DNA from: Actinomadura rupiterrae
GTDB lineage: Bacteria; Actinomycetota; Actinomycetes; Streptosporangiales; Streptosporangiaceae
Assembly: GCF_024172125.1 (NCBI RefSeq)
Contig: NZ_JAMZEA010000014.1
Span: 62,001-126,000 of the forward strand
DNA length: 64,000 nt
Direction of reading: 5' to 3'
The notes below the pieces were generated by a model that was not told where the DNA came from, ran no database searches, and saw nothing but the letters and a program-made list of their open reading frames with translations. Made by a program: the position numbers and the translations under genes. Positions 25,278 through 34,445 of the stretch are shown in pieces (positions within the stretch are counted from its first letter, which is position 1; every line of letters begins with the position of its first letter).

Positions 25278-26882
25278 TCACTCCTCCAGCTCGCCGCCGC
25301 CGGAGATCTGGGCCAGCCGGAACACCACGAACTCGGCGGGCTTGACCGGCGCGACGCCGATCTCGCAGACGACGCGGCCGAGGTCCACCGACTCGGGCGG
25401 GTTGGTCTCGGCGTCGCACTTGACGTAGAACGCCTCCTCGGCGCTGGAGCCGAACAGCGCGCCGTCCCGCCACTCGGTGACCAGGAACGCCGACAGGTTG
25501 CGCCGGATGCGCGCCCACAGCGCCTCGTCGTTCGGCTCGAACACCACCCACTGGGTGCCGATCAGGATCGACTCCTCCAGGTAGTTGAAGTACCGGCGGA
25601 CGTTCAGGTAGCGCCAGGCCGGGTCGGACGACAGCGTCCGCGCGCCCCAGACCCGCACGCCGCGTCCGGGGAAGGACCGGATGCAGTTGACGCCGATCGG
25701 GTTGAGCAGGTCCTGCTCGCCCTTGGTGACCTGGAGGCCGAGGTCGACGGCGCCGCGCACCACCTCGTTGGCGGGCGCCTTGTGCACGCCGCGCTCGGTG
25801 TCGCTGCGCGCCCAGATCCCGGCCATGTGCCCGGACGGCGGCATCATCGCGGCCTTGCCGGTGGACGGGTCGAACGCCTTGATCCACGGGTAGTACAGCG
25901 CGGCGTAGCGCGAGTCGTAGCCCGCGGTCTCCAGCCGCCACTCGCGGATCTGCTTGGCGTTCAGGCCGGGCGGCGGGTCGATGATCGCGACCCGGTCGCC
26001 CATCAGCTCGCAGTGCGCGATCATGCCGAGCTGGACGGCCTTGACGCCCTCCATGTCGATCGCGCCGTGCTCGTAGGCGCTCATCAGGTCGGGGCAGGCG
26101 ACCATGGTGACGGCGTCCAGGGCCTCCAGGCCGCCGAAGCCGGTGCGGTCGGAGGTGTCGCCGAGGTAGTGCTCGGGGCTGACCGGCTCGCGGCCGGACA
26201 CCGGCGCGGCGGGCGCGGCCGGGCGGGCGACCGCGACGGACTGGTTCTCCGGGCGGGCGAGCTGCCCGGCGCCGGCCGCCTCGGTGACGGTGATCAGCTT
26301 GGACCGCTCCTTCACCTGCGTGACCAGGTAGGTGCGGGTGTTCTTGCGGGTGGTGACGAGGAAGTTCTCGACCGGCTCGCCGTCCACCTTGACGATCAGG
26401 CGGAAGCGGTCGTCGGACGCCTTGTCCGCGCCCTTGTCCCCGGCCTTGTCGTCCTTGGCGTCGGTGCCGGAGGTGTCGCCGTCCGCGACCTCGACGGTGA
26501 TCTCGCCGGCGGCAGCCGCAGCGGGCAGCGCCGCGACGTGGAAGCCGCCGAGCCGCGCGGGCTGCGCCGGCTGGAGCGCGCGCGGCGCGCCCTGGCCGTT
26601 CCCGTCGGTGCCGGCCGGCGCGCCGCCGACGCGCACCACGTAGCAGGTGGTGCCGCCGTTGTTGAAGAACCCGTAGACCGAATGCGCCAGGTAGTAGCCA
26701 TCGGTGAAGTCGCCGAAGGCGGCGACGTACTGCGACCAGTTGGTGACCAGCACCGGCTCGTTCAGCGGCCCCTCGGGCGCGAACCCGACGAAGGCCGCCA
26801 CCGAGGTGCCGACCCCCTCGATCGGCCGCGACCCGCTGGCCACCTCCTCGACATAGACGCCCGGCGACAGGTACGAAGGCAT
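25278..26882 (-). CDS. CIS contractile sheath protein
   Basis: The 534-residue sheath subunit has the family N-terminus MPSYLSPGVYVEEVASGSRP and VAAFVGFAPEGPLNEPVLVT, and the diagnostic C-terminal core: YPWIKAFDPSTGKAAMMPPS, GHMAGIWARSDTERGVHKAP, ANEVVRGAVDLGLQVT, NPIGVNCIRSFPGRGVRVWG and YFNYLEESILIGTQWVVFEP. An insertion of about 90 residues in the variable middle (residues about 90-180) is Ala/Asp/Lys-rich (AKDDKAGDKGADKASDD) and likely surface-exposed. It is the first gene of the structural unit. A 181-bp spacer upstream separates it from the effector gene and may hold a promoter. Confidence 0.95.
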   Translation of the reverse strand: MPSYLSPGVYVEEVASGSRPIEGVGTSVAAFVGFAPEGPLNEPVLVTNWSQYVAAFGDFTDGYYLAHSVYGFFNNGGTTCYVVRVGGAPAGTDGNGQGAPRALQPAQPARLGGFHVAALPAAAAAGEITVEVADGDTSGTDAKDDKAGDKGADKASDDRFRLIVKVDGEPVENFLVTTRKNTRTYLVTQVKERSKLITVTEAAGAGQLARPENQSVAVARPAAPAAPVSGREPVSPEHYLGDTSDRTGFGGLEALDAVTMVACPDLMSAYEHGAIDMEGVKAVQLGMIAHCELMGDRVAIIDPPPGLNAKQIREWRLETAGYDSRYAALYYPWIKAFDPSTGKAAMMPPSGHMAGIWARSDTERGVHKAPANEVVRGAVDLGLQVTKGEQDLLNPIGVNCIRSFPGRGVRVWGARTLSSDPAWRYLNVRRYFNYLEESILIGTQWVVFEPNDEALWARIRRNLSAFLVTEWRDGALFGSSAEEAFYVKCDAETNPPESVDLGRVVCEIGVAPVKPAEFVVFRLAQISGGGELEE

Positions 26883-27063
26883 GCTCGGCTACTCCCCGAA
26901 AAGGACGGACCTCTGACCCTTCGAGCCTGCCGTCCCGCCCGCGCCGCCCCCACGTCCGAACGGACGCTCTACCGGGCAGCGCACCGTGCCCGTTCGGCCC
27001 CGCTCCCAAACCCGCGGACGCGGGATCGGCCGGCCCCGGCCCGGAGCACCGCGGACGTGGGGG

Positions 27064-27948
27064 TCAGTCGATCTCGGCTGGGAAGCCGCGCGGTGCGGCG
27101 CCCACGCGCGCGGTCGCGCCGGACGCCTTGTCCTTCTCGACGTAGTGCGCGCTGTACTCGAAGCCCTCGGCGACGACGCCTTTGGAGATCTTCCGGAATG
27201 TCGCGCGGTCGGCGGGGTCGGGGACGTCGTCGAACGCGCCGTCCTTGCGGACGTCGAACTCCACGCCGTACCAGACCGGATGGCCGGGCACGCTGCGGGC
27301 CTGGCTCGCGCAGGCGTCGAGCATCCGCTTGAGCGGCTCCTCGAAGTCGCTGTTGAAGCGGCCGTTCGTCCGCCCGGTCATCGGGGTGAGGTTCTCGCTG
27401 ACGCCGGGCCCGCCGAGGTTGTCGTTCCACAGGTGGCCCTTGATCCAGCGCTCCCAGCCGCACTGCGCGTTCAGCTCGTCCACGATGGTGCAGGCGTCCC
27501 GCCGGGGCCTGCTGCCCGCGTAGGTCGAGCCGGGCGCGCGCATGCCGGGGCCGAGCGTGACCTTGACGGACGTCCCGCCCGTCCGGGGCGTGTGCGCGCC
27601 GTAGGACGCCCTGGACCAGACCTTCTGCCGCTCCCACGACCCGTGGGTGGCCAGCCGCGCCGGACGCTCGTCCTCGTCCACGGTCCGCTGGACGGCCGAG
27701 CGCGCCGCCATCACCCGCGCGACCGCGGCGTTCCCGGCCGTCCGCTGCAGCACCCCCACGGGCAGCGGCAGCCCGCCTCCCCGCCCGTGCACCTGCCCGA
27801 GCGGCTGCGCGTGCACCTGGCCGCGCATCTGTCCCGGCTCCTGCGCGTGCGCTTGGCCGGGCGCCTGCGCGTGCATCCGGCCGGGTACCTGCCTGTGCGC
27901 CTGGCCGAGCACCTGCTCGTGCATTTGCCCTGGTAGATGCGCGTGCAC
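27064..27948 (-). CDS. Candidate CIS effector with nuclease-like C-terminal domain
   Basis: With GTG 27948 as start the protein has 294 residues. Residues 6-50 are an octapeptide tandem repeat of form PGQ(M/A)HxQx. Residues 67-79 are LQRTAGNAAVARV, and AVQRTVDEDE follows at 85-94. Both motifs also occur in other proteins of this locus. The C-terminal about 170 residues contain WIKGHLWNDNLGGPGVSENL and TPMTGRTN, a spacing (H172, N175/N177, N186, N195) that resembles beta-beta-alpha-metal DNA/RNA non-specific endonucleases of polymorphic toxins. No immunity gene is obvious beside it. The start is uncertain: GTG 27957 and ATG 27924 are alternatives. Effector status is inference from position between DUF4157 and sheath and from the shared motifs. 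Confidence 0.6.
   Translation of the reverse strand: MHAHLPGQMHEQVLGQAHRQVPGRMHAQAPGQAHAQEPGQMRGQVHAQPLGQVHGRGGGLPLPVGVLQRTAGNAAVARVMAARSAVQRTVDEDERPARLATHGSWERQKVWSRASYGAHTPRTGGTSVKVTLGPGMRAPGSTYAGSRPRRDACTIVDELNAQCGWERWIKGHLWNDNLGGPGVSENLTPMTGRTNGRFNSDFEEPLKRMLDACASQARSVPGHPVWYGVEFDVRKDGAFDDVPDPADRATFRKISKGVVAEGFEYSAHYVEKDKASGATARVGAAPRGFPAEID
27787..27935 (-). repeat. 24-bp repeats encoding PGQxHxQx octapeptides
   Basis: Five to six in-frame 24-bp units encode PGQMHEQV, LGQAHRQV, PGRMHAQA, PGQAHAQE, PGQMRGQV and a shortened last unit. They form a Gly/Gln/His-rich leader at the N-terminus of the candidate effector. Confidence 0.8.
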
Positions 27949-28013
27949 TGGGCCCACTCCCCCCACCGGCGTCCGCCGGTCCTCGTCCGCTGTCCGGCAG
28001 TGCTCGCCCGGTG

Positions 28014-30167
28014 TCAGGACGCCAGTTTGGCGCCGATGAGGCCGACGGCCGCGTCCCGTCCGCCCTCGGCCTTCAGCTCGGTCCAGTCCAGGCCGAGCCC
28101 GTGCAGGACGCCCTTCGCGCTGAGGACGGTCTGCCCCTCCACGACCGGCGCGTCCTCGACGCTGGTGGCGACGTGGCCGGAGTCCTCCTCGCGGGCGAGG
28201 TCGAACAGCGTCCCGGCGACGATCTCGCGCTTGCTCGGGCCGAGCTTGCGGAAGACGTTGATGGTCAGCAGCAGCCGCTCGCGCGTCGGACGCTCGACGC
28301 CGTTCTCGTCGGTCTTCGCGGCCTTCCAGCGCTTGTTCAGGAACTTGCTGGTCTTGTAGGCGGCGAGCATCAGGCCGAGGCTGGCGGCGAGGCCCGCGAA
28401 GGCCCAGCCCACCGGCGTCGCGGCCAGGGCGCCCGCTCCGGCGACCGCGCCGGTCGCGACGGCGATCGAGGCGGCCAGGCCGGCCGCGCCGCCGATCGCG
28501 GCGGAGAACGCGCTCGCCGCGGACAGGCCCTTCTTCCACACCCCGCGCTTGTTCTTCTTGTGCGCGTACTCGGCGACCGCCTCCAGCAGCGCCTCGCGGC
28601 AGGCCGCCTGCGTCGCCAGCGCCTCGGCCTTCTTGGTCTCGAACGCCTTCAGCTCGGCCTCGGCCTGGGTGAGCGAGTCGCGCAGCTGGAACAGCATGTC
28701 GATCGTCTGCGCGGACTGCGCGTCCATCGGCAGGCCCGGGTGCGGCGCGAAGTCCGGGTCGTCCACCAGCTTGTTGACCTTGGCCAGCAGGTCGGCGATC
28801 TCGTCGCGGGTCTTGATCTGCTCGTCGATCAGCTCGGTCAGCACGGTCGCGGTGTTCTTCGCGCCCTGCAGGACGTCGATGCGCTTGCGCAGGTCGTTCG
28901 CGTCGGTGACGTCCCGGTCGCCGAGCAGCTTGGCCAGCGCGTCCGCGCGCTTGCGGGCGTGGTCGGCCTTCCGGCTGTCCCGGACGCCCTGGACGAGCGA
29001 GGCGACCAGCGTGAACGCGCCGCCGCCCGCCGCCGCCTTGGCCACCACGGCGGACGAGACGCCGAGCAGGCTCTGCACGGCGCTCGCGAGGTTGGTGGCG
29101 TTGCCGACCGTGTTGGCGGCGTTCTGGGTGAACTCGCCGCCCGCGACGTTACGCTCGCGCCGGGCGCCGTGGTGCTGCGCGGTTCCCGCGGCGGTCCCGC
29201 CCAGCTCGCGGTGCGCGCCGTAGAACTTGGAGCCGCTGGAGACGGCCCCGGCCACGGCCCCGCCGAGGCTGAGCACCGCCCCGGCGACCGCGCCGGAGGT
29301 GCCGGACACGGTGCTGGCGTCCGGGTCGCGGAAGCCGCTCCCGACGGTGGACGCGGTCGGCATCGTGGTGCTCTGGCCGGGCAGGTCCAGGACGTCCTTG
29401 GCGGTCCCGCCCAGCTCGCGCCAGTCGGCCCGCTCCTTCACACCGCCCTTCGGCGCCCGCTGGACGCTCGGCCGCGCGCCGGCCGAGACCCGCTGCACCG
29501 GCCCGCCGCCGGGCGTCTGCCGCGCGCCGCCCTCGCCACCGGCTCCGCGCGACGCGTCCTGGACGGGTGCGGTGGACATGACGCGGGCCGCGTTGGCCTC
29601 GGCCTCGCGCTCGAAGCGGTCGGACGGGTCGCTGACCTTCAGCCCGTCGCCCGAGTCGGTCCCCGCCACGGGGCCGGAGCGCTGCTGGATCACGTGGGTC
29701 AGCTCGTGCGCGAGCATCGTCCGTCCCGCCGAGGAGGCGGTGTCGTAGCGGCCGCGCTGGAAGACGATGTGCGCGCCGGAGGTGAAGGCGTGCGCGTCCA
29801 CCGCCTCGGCGGCTTCGTGGCCCACCGCGTCGGTGTGCACGCGGACGTCGGAGAAGTCGGCGCCCAGGCGGGTCTCCATGTCCGCCCGGACGGCCGGGGC
29901 CAGCGCCGTCCCGGGGCGGCGCAGCGCCTCGTGCACCGCCGAGCGCTGCACCGGGTGCCCGCATCCGGCACCGTGCGTGTGGGTGTCCTGCTCGTGCGCG
30001 TGGGCGTCCTGCTCGTGCGCCTGCGCGACGGCCTGGTTGCCCGCGAGCCGCTGCAGCGCCAGGAACCGCTCGGCCGCCGGGCCTCCGGAACCGGCCTGGC
30101 GGACCTGCGGCGGCGGCACCGCCCGGGGACCGCGCTCGACGTTCTGCGGACGGCCGTGGTCGCGCAC
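28014..30167 (-). CDS. DUF4157 (eCIS core) protein with HExxH motif
   Basis: Using GTG 30167 (GGAGGAG about 8 nt upstream) the protein has 717 residues. LQRLAGNQAV (39-48) and an unusually His-rich stretch (51-71, AHEQDAHAHEQDTHTHGAG) precede the DUF4157 domain (about 78-165), which includes FSDVRVHTD, AFTSGAHIVFQRGRY and the zinc-peptidase-like MLAHELTHVIQQ (HELTH at 154-158). Two VQR motifs flank linkers near 225-245. The rest is helical, with glycine/alanine-rich hydrophobic segments (GGAVAGAVSS; GGAAGLAASIAVATGAVAGA) and coiled-coil-like stretches that could form pores. DUF4157 marks proteins linked to extracellular or cytoplasmic CIS and is often fused to effector domains, so this may itself be cargo. 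Confidence 0.82.
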   Translation of the reverse strand: MRDHGRPQNVERGPRAVPPPQVRQAGSGGPAAERFLALQRLAGNQAVAQAHEQDAHAHEQDTHTHGAGCGHPVQRSAVHEALRRPGTALAPAVRADMETRLGADFSDVRVHTDAVGHEAAEAVDAHAFTSGAHIVFQRGRYDTASSAGRTMLAHELTHVIQQRSGPVAGTDSGDGLKVSDPSDRFEREAEANAARVMSTAPVQDASRGAGGEGGARQTPGGGPVQRVSAGARPSVQRAPKGGVKERADWRELGGTAKDVLDLPGQSTTMPTASTVGSGFRDPDASTVSGTSGAVAGAVLSLGGAVAGAVSSGSKFYGAHRELGGTAAGTAQHHGARRERNVAGGEFTQNAANTVGNATNLASAVQSLLGVSSAVVAKAAAGGGAFTLVASLVQGVRDSRKADHARKRADALAKLLGDRDVTDANDLRKRIDVLQGAKNTATVLTELIDEQIKTRDEIADLLAKVNKLVDDPDFAPHPGLPMDAQSAQTIDMLFQLRDSLTQAEAELKAFETKKAEALATQAACREALLEAVAEYAHKKNKRGVWKKGLSAASAFSAAIGGAAGLAASIAVATGAVAGAGALAATPVGWAFAGLAASLGLMLAAYKTSKFLNKRWKAAKTDENGVERPTRERLLLTINVFRKLGPSKREIVAGTLFDLAREEDSGHVATSVEDAPVVEGQTVLSAKGVLHGLGLDWTELKAEGGRDAAVGLIGAKLAS

Positions 30168-30415
30168 GATGTCGACTCCTCCGGATTTCAGACAGGTGGT
30201 CCCGCCATGCTGCGGAGCGGGGCGCGCGGCGCGCCAGGGCCGTCCGGGTGGTCGTGCGGGCAGTGCCGGTTGCCCGCACGACCCCGGTCTCCGGTGGTCC
30301 GGCCGACCGTCCGGACGGCGGCCCGGCGTCCGGTACCAAGGGGCACGGCGTGCTGCCCCCGCATCTGCCCGCCGGGACATCCCGGACGTCACGGAGCGTG
30401 CTTAAAGTGAGGGCG

Positions 30416-31711
30416 GTGAGTATTTGGACGTCCCTCGAACCCGCCTCGGTCACCGTGGATCCGGGCAGCACCGGATCGGTCACGCTGCGCCTGCGCAACA
30501 CCACGGACCTGGTCGAGGAGTACCGGATCACCGTCGCCGGCGCTACCGGGCGCTGGGCCCGCGTCGAGCCCGGGATCGTCCGGCTCTACCCCGGGACGAC
30601 CGGCACCGCCGAGATCACCTTCGCGCCGCCGCGCAGCCCGGACGCCGCCGCCGGCTCGCACCCGTTCGCGGTCGAGGTCAGCCCCGCCGAGCAGTCCCAG
30701 CTCAAGACGGTGGTCGAGGGCACGCTGACGCTCACGCCGTTCACCGAGGTCCGGGCCGAGCTGCTCCCCCAGACCGTCCGCGGACGGTTCGGAGCCCGCC
30801 CGAAGTTCGCCGTGGACAACTTCGGCAACACCAAGGTCACCGCGTCCCTGCTCGGCAAGGACAACGGCGGCCAGCTCAGCTTCACGCTCCAGCCCGCGCA
30901 CGTCCAGATCGAGCCGGGCCGCGCGGCGTGGGTGAAGGGACGCGTCCGCCCGCCGCGGGTGTCATGGTTCGGGTCGCGCGAGTCCCACCCGTACAGCGTC
31001 GACGTCCAGCGCTCGGGCGAGGACCCGCTGTCGGTGCCCGGCACCTACGTCCAGCTGGCCGTCCTCCCCCGCTGGCTGCTGGCGCTGTTCTCGCTCTTCC
31101 TCGCCGGCGCGCTGGCGTTCGCCGCGGCGTGGTTCGCGTTCATCCCGCGCTTCGACTCGCGCACCCGCGAGGGCTTCCAGGCGCTCAACCCGACCGGCAA
31201 CCAGGTCACCATGCCGACCCCGACCGCGAACACCCCGACGAACGACCCGTCCGACAAGCCGAAGGACAAGCCGTCCGACAAGCCCGACGGCAACGGCGGC
31301 GGAGGCGGCGGGCCGAAGAAGCACAAGCCGTCCGTCAACTGGGTCCACCTGGTCAACACCCGCAACGGCGGCTGCCTCGACAACGCCAGCGACGGCCACT
31401 CGGTGTACGTGATGCAGTGCAACGAGGGCGACAACCAGCGCTGGGCCTGGCTCAAGACCGGCGGCGACTGGCGGCTGAAGAACAAGAAGAACGGCCTGTG
31501 CCTCAACACCTCCGACGACACCGGCTACCTGAAGTACTCCTACGCGGCGAACATGGTCGACTGCAAGGACGCCGACATCTGGACCCGCAAGCCCGACTGC
31601 ATCCGCAACCCCAAGCGCAACGCCTGCCTCGACAACGCCGACGACGGCCACGCCGTCTACGTCTTCGTCCCGAACCAGGGCGACAACCAGCGCTGGCGCA
31701 CCATCAACTGA
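30416..31711 (+). CDS. Membrane-anchored protein with Ig-like N-terminus and ricin-type lectin C-terminus
   Basis: With GTG 30416 the protein has 431 residues. The first about 215 are two Ig-like (CARDB/FixG-type) beta domains (TSLEPASVTVDPGSTGSVTL; FAVDNFGNTKVTASLLGK) without a signal peptide. One membrane helix follows (WLLALFSLFLAGALAFAAAW), then a Lys/Pro/Gly linker. The C-terminal about 130 residues form a ricin-B-like trefoil with repeated QRW motifs (GDNQRWAWLKTGG, GDNQRWRTIN) and Cys pairs. The topology should place the Ig domains in the cytoplasm and the lectin outside. It lies between the DUF4157 and ATPase genes on the opposite strand. A role in anchoring the particle to the envelope is inference. 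Confidence 0.72.
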   Translation: MSIWTSLEPASVTVDPGSTGSVTLRLRNTTDLVEEYRITVAGATGRWARVEPGIVRLYPGTTGTAEITFAPPRSPDAAAGSHPFAVEVSPAEQSQLKTVVEGTLTLTPFTEVRAELLPQTVRGRFGARPKFAVDNFGNTKVTASLLGKDNGGQLSFTLQPAHVQIEPGRAAWVKGRVRPPRVSWFGSRESHPYSVDVQRSGEDPLSVPGTYVQLAVLPRWLLALFSLFLAGALAFAAAWFAFIPRFDSRTREGFQALNPTGNQVTMPTPTANTPTNDPSDKPKDKPSDKPDGNGGGGGGPKKHKPSVNWVHLVNTRNGGCLDNASDGHSVYVMQCNEGDNQRWAWLKTGGDWRLKNKKNGLCLNTSDDTGYLKYSYAANMVDCKDADIWTRKPDCIRNPKRNACLDNADDGHAVYVFVPNQGDNQRWRTIN

Positions 31712-31731
31712 CCGGACCGGCCAGGAGTGTG

Positions 31732-33822
31732 TCAGTACTCCATGTCGCCGGGGAGGAGGCGGCCCATCTTGCGGTACTCGCGGCGGGCGCCGGCCAGGAC
31801 GTCCGGCATGGACACCGGACGGTCGGCACCTGCCGCCAGGTAGGCGGCCGTGGTCGCGGCGCCGCGGATCGCACCGCCGGACAGTTCGAACTCGCGGGCG
31901 CAGCGGTCCAGGTCGATGTCGTCCGCGCACGGGACCGGCGGGGCGAGGGCGTGCTCCCAGAGCGCGCGGCGCTGGCGCGCGTCGGGGAACGGGAAGTCGA
32001 CGACCAGGTCGAGGCGGCGGGTGAACGCGTCGTCGATGTTGGCGCGCAGGTTGGTGGTGAGGATCGCGATGCCGTCGAAGGACTCCAGCCGCTGGAGCAG
32101 GTAGGCGCTCTCCAGGTTGGCGTAGCGGTCGTGCGAGTCCTTGACCTCCGAGCGCTTGCCGAACACCGCGTCCGCCTCGTCGAACAGCAGCACCGCGTCG
32201 AGCCGTCCGGCCTCGGTGAAGATCTTCTCCAGGTTCTTCTCGGTCTCGCCCACGTACTTGTCGACGACGGCCGACAGTTCCACGACGTAGAGGTCCAGGC
32301 CCAGGTCTCCGGCGACGACCTCGCTCGACATCGTCTTGCCGGTGCCCGACTCCCCCGCGAACATCGCCACGACGCCTCGTCCACGGCCGCCGCCGGCGCG
32401 CAGCCGCCAGTCGCCGAGGACGCGGTCACGGTGGCGGGCTCGGGACACCAGTTCCAGGAGTTGTCCGCGCTGCTCGTCCGGCAGGACCAGGTCGTCCCAG
32501 CCGACGGCCGGACGGATTCGGCGGGCGTGCTTCTGCAATCCGGTCGCGTTCTGGAGGCGCGCTCCCCTGTGAAGGTGGACGGGCGCCAGCGGGACGTTCT
32601 TCACAGCCGCGTAGTCGACGGCCGCCCGGACGGCGCTGCGGATCTGCGGGGTGTCGAAGCGGTAGGTCGCGGTCGCGGCGGCGAGGTCGAACCCGAGAGC
32701 GTCGATGTCCACGCCCGCCCGGGCCAGCTCCGCCTCCCAGGCTCCGGCGGTCGGACGAGCCTCGACCTCAAGCACCAGCGGCTGCGTTTCCGACCACGCC
32801 GGGTCGAACGGCTGCGCCCCCGCCAACAACACCGGCACCCGCCCTCCACTTGTTGCTGTGGTGAAGGCGCGGACGAGGGTTCCGGTGGCGGACGTGCCGT
32901 CCAGCGGCCCGACCACGATGCCTGCACCGCGCAGGCGCGCTTCGCGCACGAGGGTCGGGACGAGCGACGCGTCCAGGACGCTGGGATCGGCGCGCAGCTG
33001 CTGCAGTCCCGCGACCGCCAGCGCATGGGAGGCCGCCGCGACGCCGGCGCCCGGACGTTCTTCACGTAGGTAGACCAGGGACGTTCCGGTGCCGGACAAC
33101 CAGCGGGCCAGCCCGGTCGGGTCGTCCGGTTCGGTGGGGCGGACGTTCTCAAGGACGGCTGTTCCGACCAGATCGCCATCGAGGGTGTCGCCGCCGAGGA
33201 TGTGGTCGATGATGCGGTCGGGGACGCGCACGGCCCGCCCCAGGAAGGGGCGTTCGGGTTCCTCCACGACCAGGAGGCGGCCCGCGACCAGCGGCGCGCC
33301 GGGAGCGAACCGCGCTCGGGCCGCGGCCGATCCGGCCGGGGAGCCGCACAGGTCGAGCGCGAGCCCGACCGTCGCGCGGCGGCGGCTCACGTCGTCGTTC
33401 AGGTAGCCGTACAGCGACTCGAAGGAGCGGTCGACGTCGGGCGCGGCGGCGATGAGCAGGATCTCGACGTCCAGCGCGTCCAGGCCGAAGGCGGCGGCGA
33501 GCCCGAGGAGCCGCGCGCCGTCCTCTGCGAGGTCCTGGACGGCCTGGTCGTGGACGGCGTCCCGATACGGGAGCGGCGCGCCCTGATCGGCGAGCCACTC
33601 CGCCGTCTCCGGCGCGAGGTACAGGCCGCGGAACGGGTCCTGGGCGGTCGGATCACCGGCGCTGCGCCGCTCCACCAGCAGCCGGACGCGCTCGCGCAGC
33701 AGGGCTATCCGCCGCTCGATATAGGACGCCGATCCCGTCAGGTCGTCCCCGGGGACCGTACTGTCGGGGCCGGACGTGGGGTCGTCAGGGACCGGGTCGT
33801 CCAGGTCCAGCGGGGCGGTCAC
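31732..33822 (-). CDS. CIS AAA+ ATPase (Afp15/Pvc15-like)
   Basis: This is a 696-residue AAA+ ATPase with N-terminal helical domains of the type found in CIS loci (ERRIALLRERVRLLVERRSA; LGLAAAFGLDALDVEILLIA) and a C-terminal AAA module. Walker A is GESGTGKT (490-497), Walker B is LLFDEAD (545-551), and sensor/arginine elements lie around ILTTNLRANIDDAFTRRLD. Afp15-like ATPases assist assembly or cargo loading. The start is GTG 33822, fixed by a 4-bp GTGA overlap with the DUF4255 stop. It is convergent with the lectin gene, 20 bp apart. Confidence 0.9.
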   Translation of the reverse strand: MTAPLDLDDPVPDDPTSGPDSTVPGDDLTGSASYIERRIALLRERVRLLVERRSAGDPTAQDPFRGLYLAPETAEWLADQGAPLPYRDAVHDQAVQDLAEDGARLLGLAAAFGLDALDVEILLIAAAPDVDRSFESLYGYLNDDVSRRRATVGLALDLCGSPAGSAAARARFAPGAPLVAGRLLVVEEPERPFLGRAVRVPDRIIDHILGGDTLDGDLVGTAVLENVRPTEPDDPTGLARWLSGTGTSLVYLREERPGAGVAAASHALAVAGLQQLRADPSVLDASLVPTLVREARLRGAGIVVGPLDGTSATGTLVRAFTTATSGGRVPVLLAGAQPFDPAWSETQPLVLEVEARPTAGAWEAELARAGVDIDALGFDLAAATATYRFDTPQIRSAVRAAVDYAAVKNVPLAPVHLHRGARLQNATGLQKHARRIRPAVGWDDLVLPDEQRGQLLELVSRARHRDRVLGDWRLRAGGGRGRGVVAMFAGESGTGKTMSSEVVAGDLGLDLYVVELSAVVDKYVGETEKNLEKIFTEAGRLDAVLLFDEADAVFGKRSEVKDSHDRYANLESAYLLQRLESFDGIAILTTNLRANIDDAFTRRLDLVVDFPFPDARQRRALWEHALAPPVPCADDIDLDRCAREFELSGGAIRGAATTAAYLAAGADRPVSMPDVLAGARREYRKMGRLLPGDMEY

Positions 33823-34445
33823 TTGCCGAACCTGCTGGTGCGGAGCGGCGGGTCGGGCAGGCGGCCCTCGATGTCGCCCACCGTGACGGCGATGCTGTCG
33901 GTGACGGCAGGGCCGACCTCGTAGTCGGGCGACACGGGCATCGGCGCGGTGACGACGACGTCCAGCGACGGCTTCAGCTCGCCGCCGAGCGCCGACCAGA
34001 TGTCGGCGATCGACCGCGACTCCGGCGGCGGGACGGCCGCGGTCACCGGCACCGCCAGGCCCAGCTCGGCCAGGACGCCGCCGGGCGGCAGCGCCTCGGC
34101 GGGCAGCACCTCGTGCCGCAGCAGGCACGCCAGCACCGCCGACAGCAGCCGGTGTTCGTCCTCGGGACGCTTCGTCCACGCCGTGACCAGGTAGGACAGC
34201 CGGAAGAAGCGGGGCGGCTGGCGGCGCGCGACGACCCGTCCGTCCGGGCCGTGCACCGCGAACGCGCCGCGCTCGCGCCGCGTGACGTCCTCGCGGATGT
34301 CGTACAGGTAGGCGTTGACCGTCGGCGTGTTGCGCTGGGCGGCCCAGTCGCGGTTCGGCGCCTCGAAGGCGACCCGGACCTCGCCGGACGGCAGCGCCCG
34401 GTCGGTGACCACCGTGCGGAGCGCCTCGTCCACCTCGTGGATCAT
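33819..34445 (-). CDS. CIS tube terminator, DUF4255/Pvc16-like
   Basis: The 208-residue protein has the DUF4255 signature: MIHEVDEALRTVVTDRALPS, NTPTVNAYLYDIREDVTRRE, FFRLSYLVTAWTKRPEDEHR and LLSAVLACLLRHEVLP. Proteins of this family cap the distal end of the tube and sheath. Its ATG follows the TAG of the LuxR regulator gene with no gap, and its stop overlaps the ATPase start by 4 bp, so the three genes form one coupled unit. Confidence 0.92.
   Translation of the reverse strand: MIHEVDEALRTVVTDRALPSGEVRVAFEAPNRDWAAQRNTPTVNAYLYDIREDVTRRERGAFAVHGPDGRVVARRQPPRFFRLSYLVTAWTKRPEDEHRLLSAVLACLLRHEVLPAEALPPGGVLAELGLAVPVTAAVPPPESRSIADIWSALGGELKPSLDVVVTAPMPVSPDYEVGPAVTDSIAVTVGDIEGRLPDPPLRTSRFGK

Noticed and set aside
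28011..30410. 799-codon plus-strand frame opposite the DUF4157 gene
   Set aside because: It is antisense to the HELTH-containing DUF4157 protein, with low-complexity Arg/Leu/Gly composition and no start signal.
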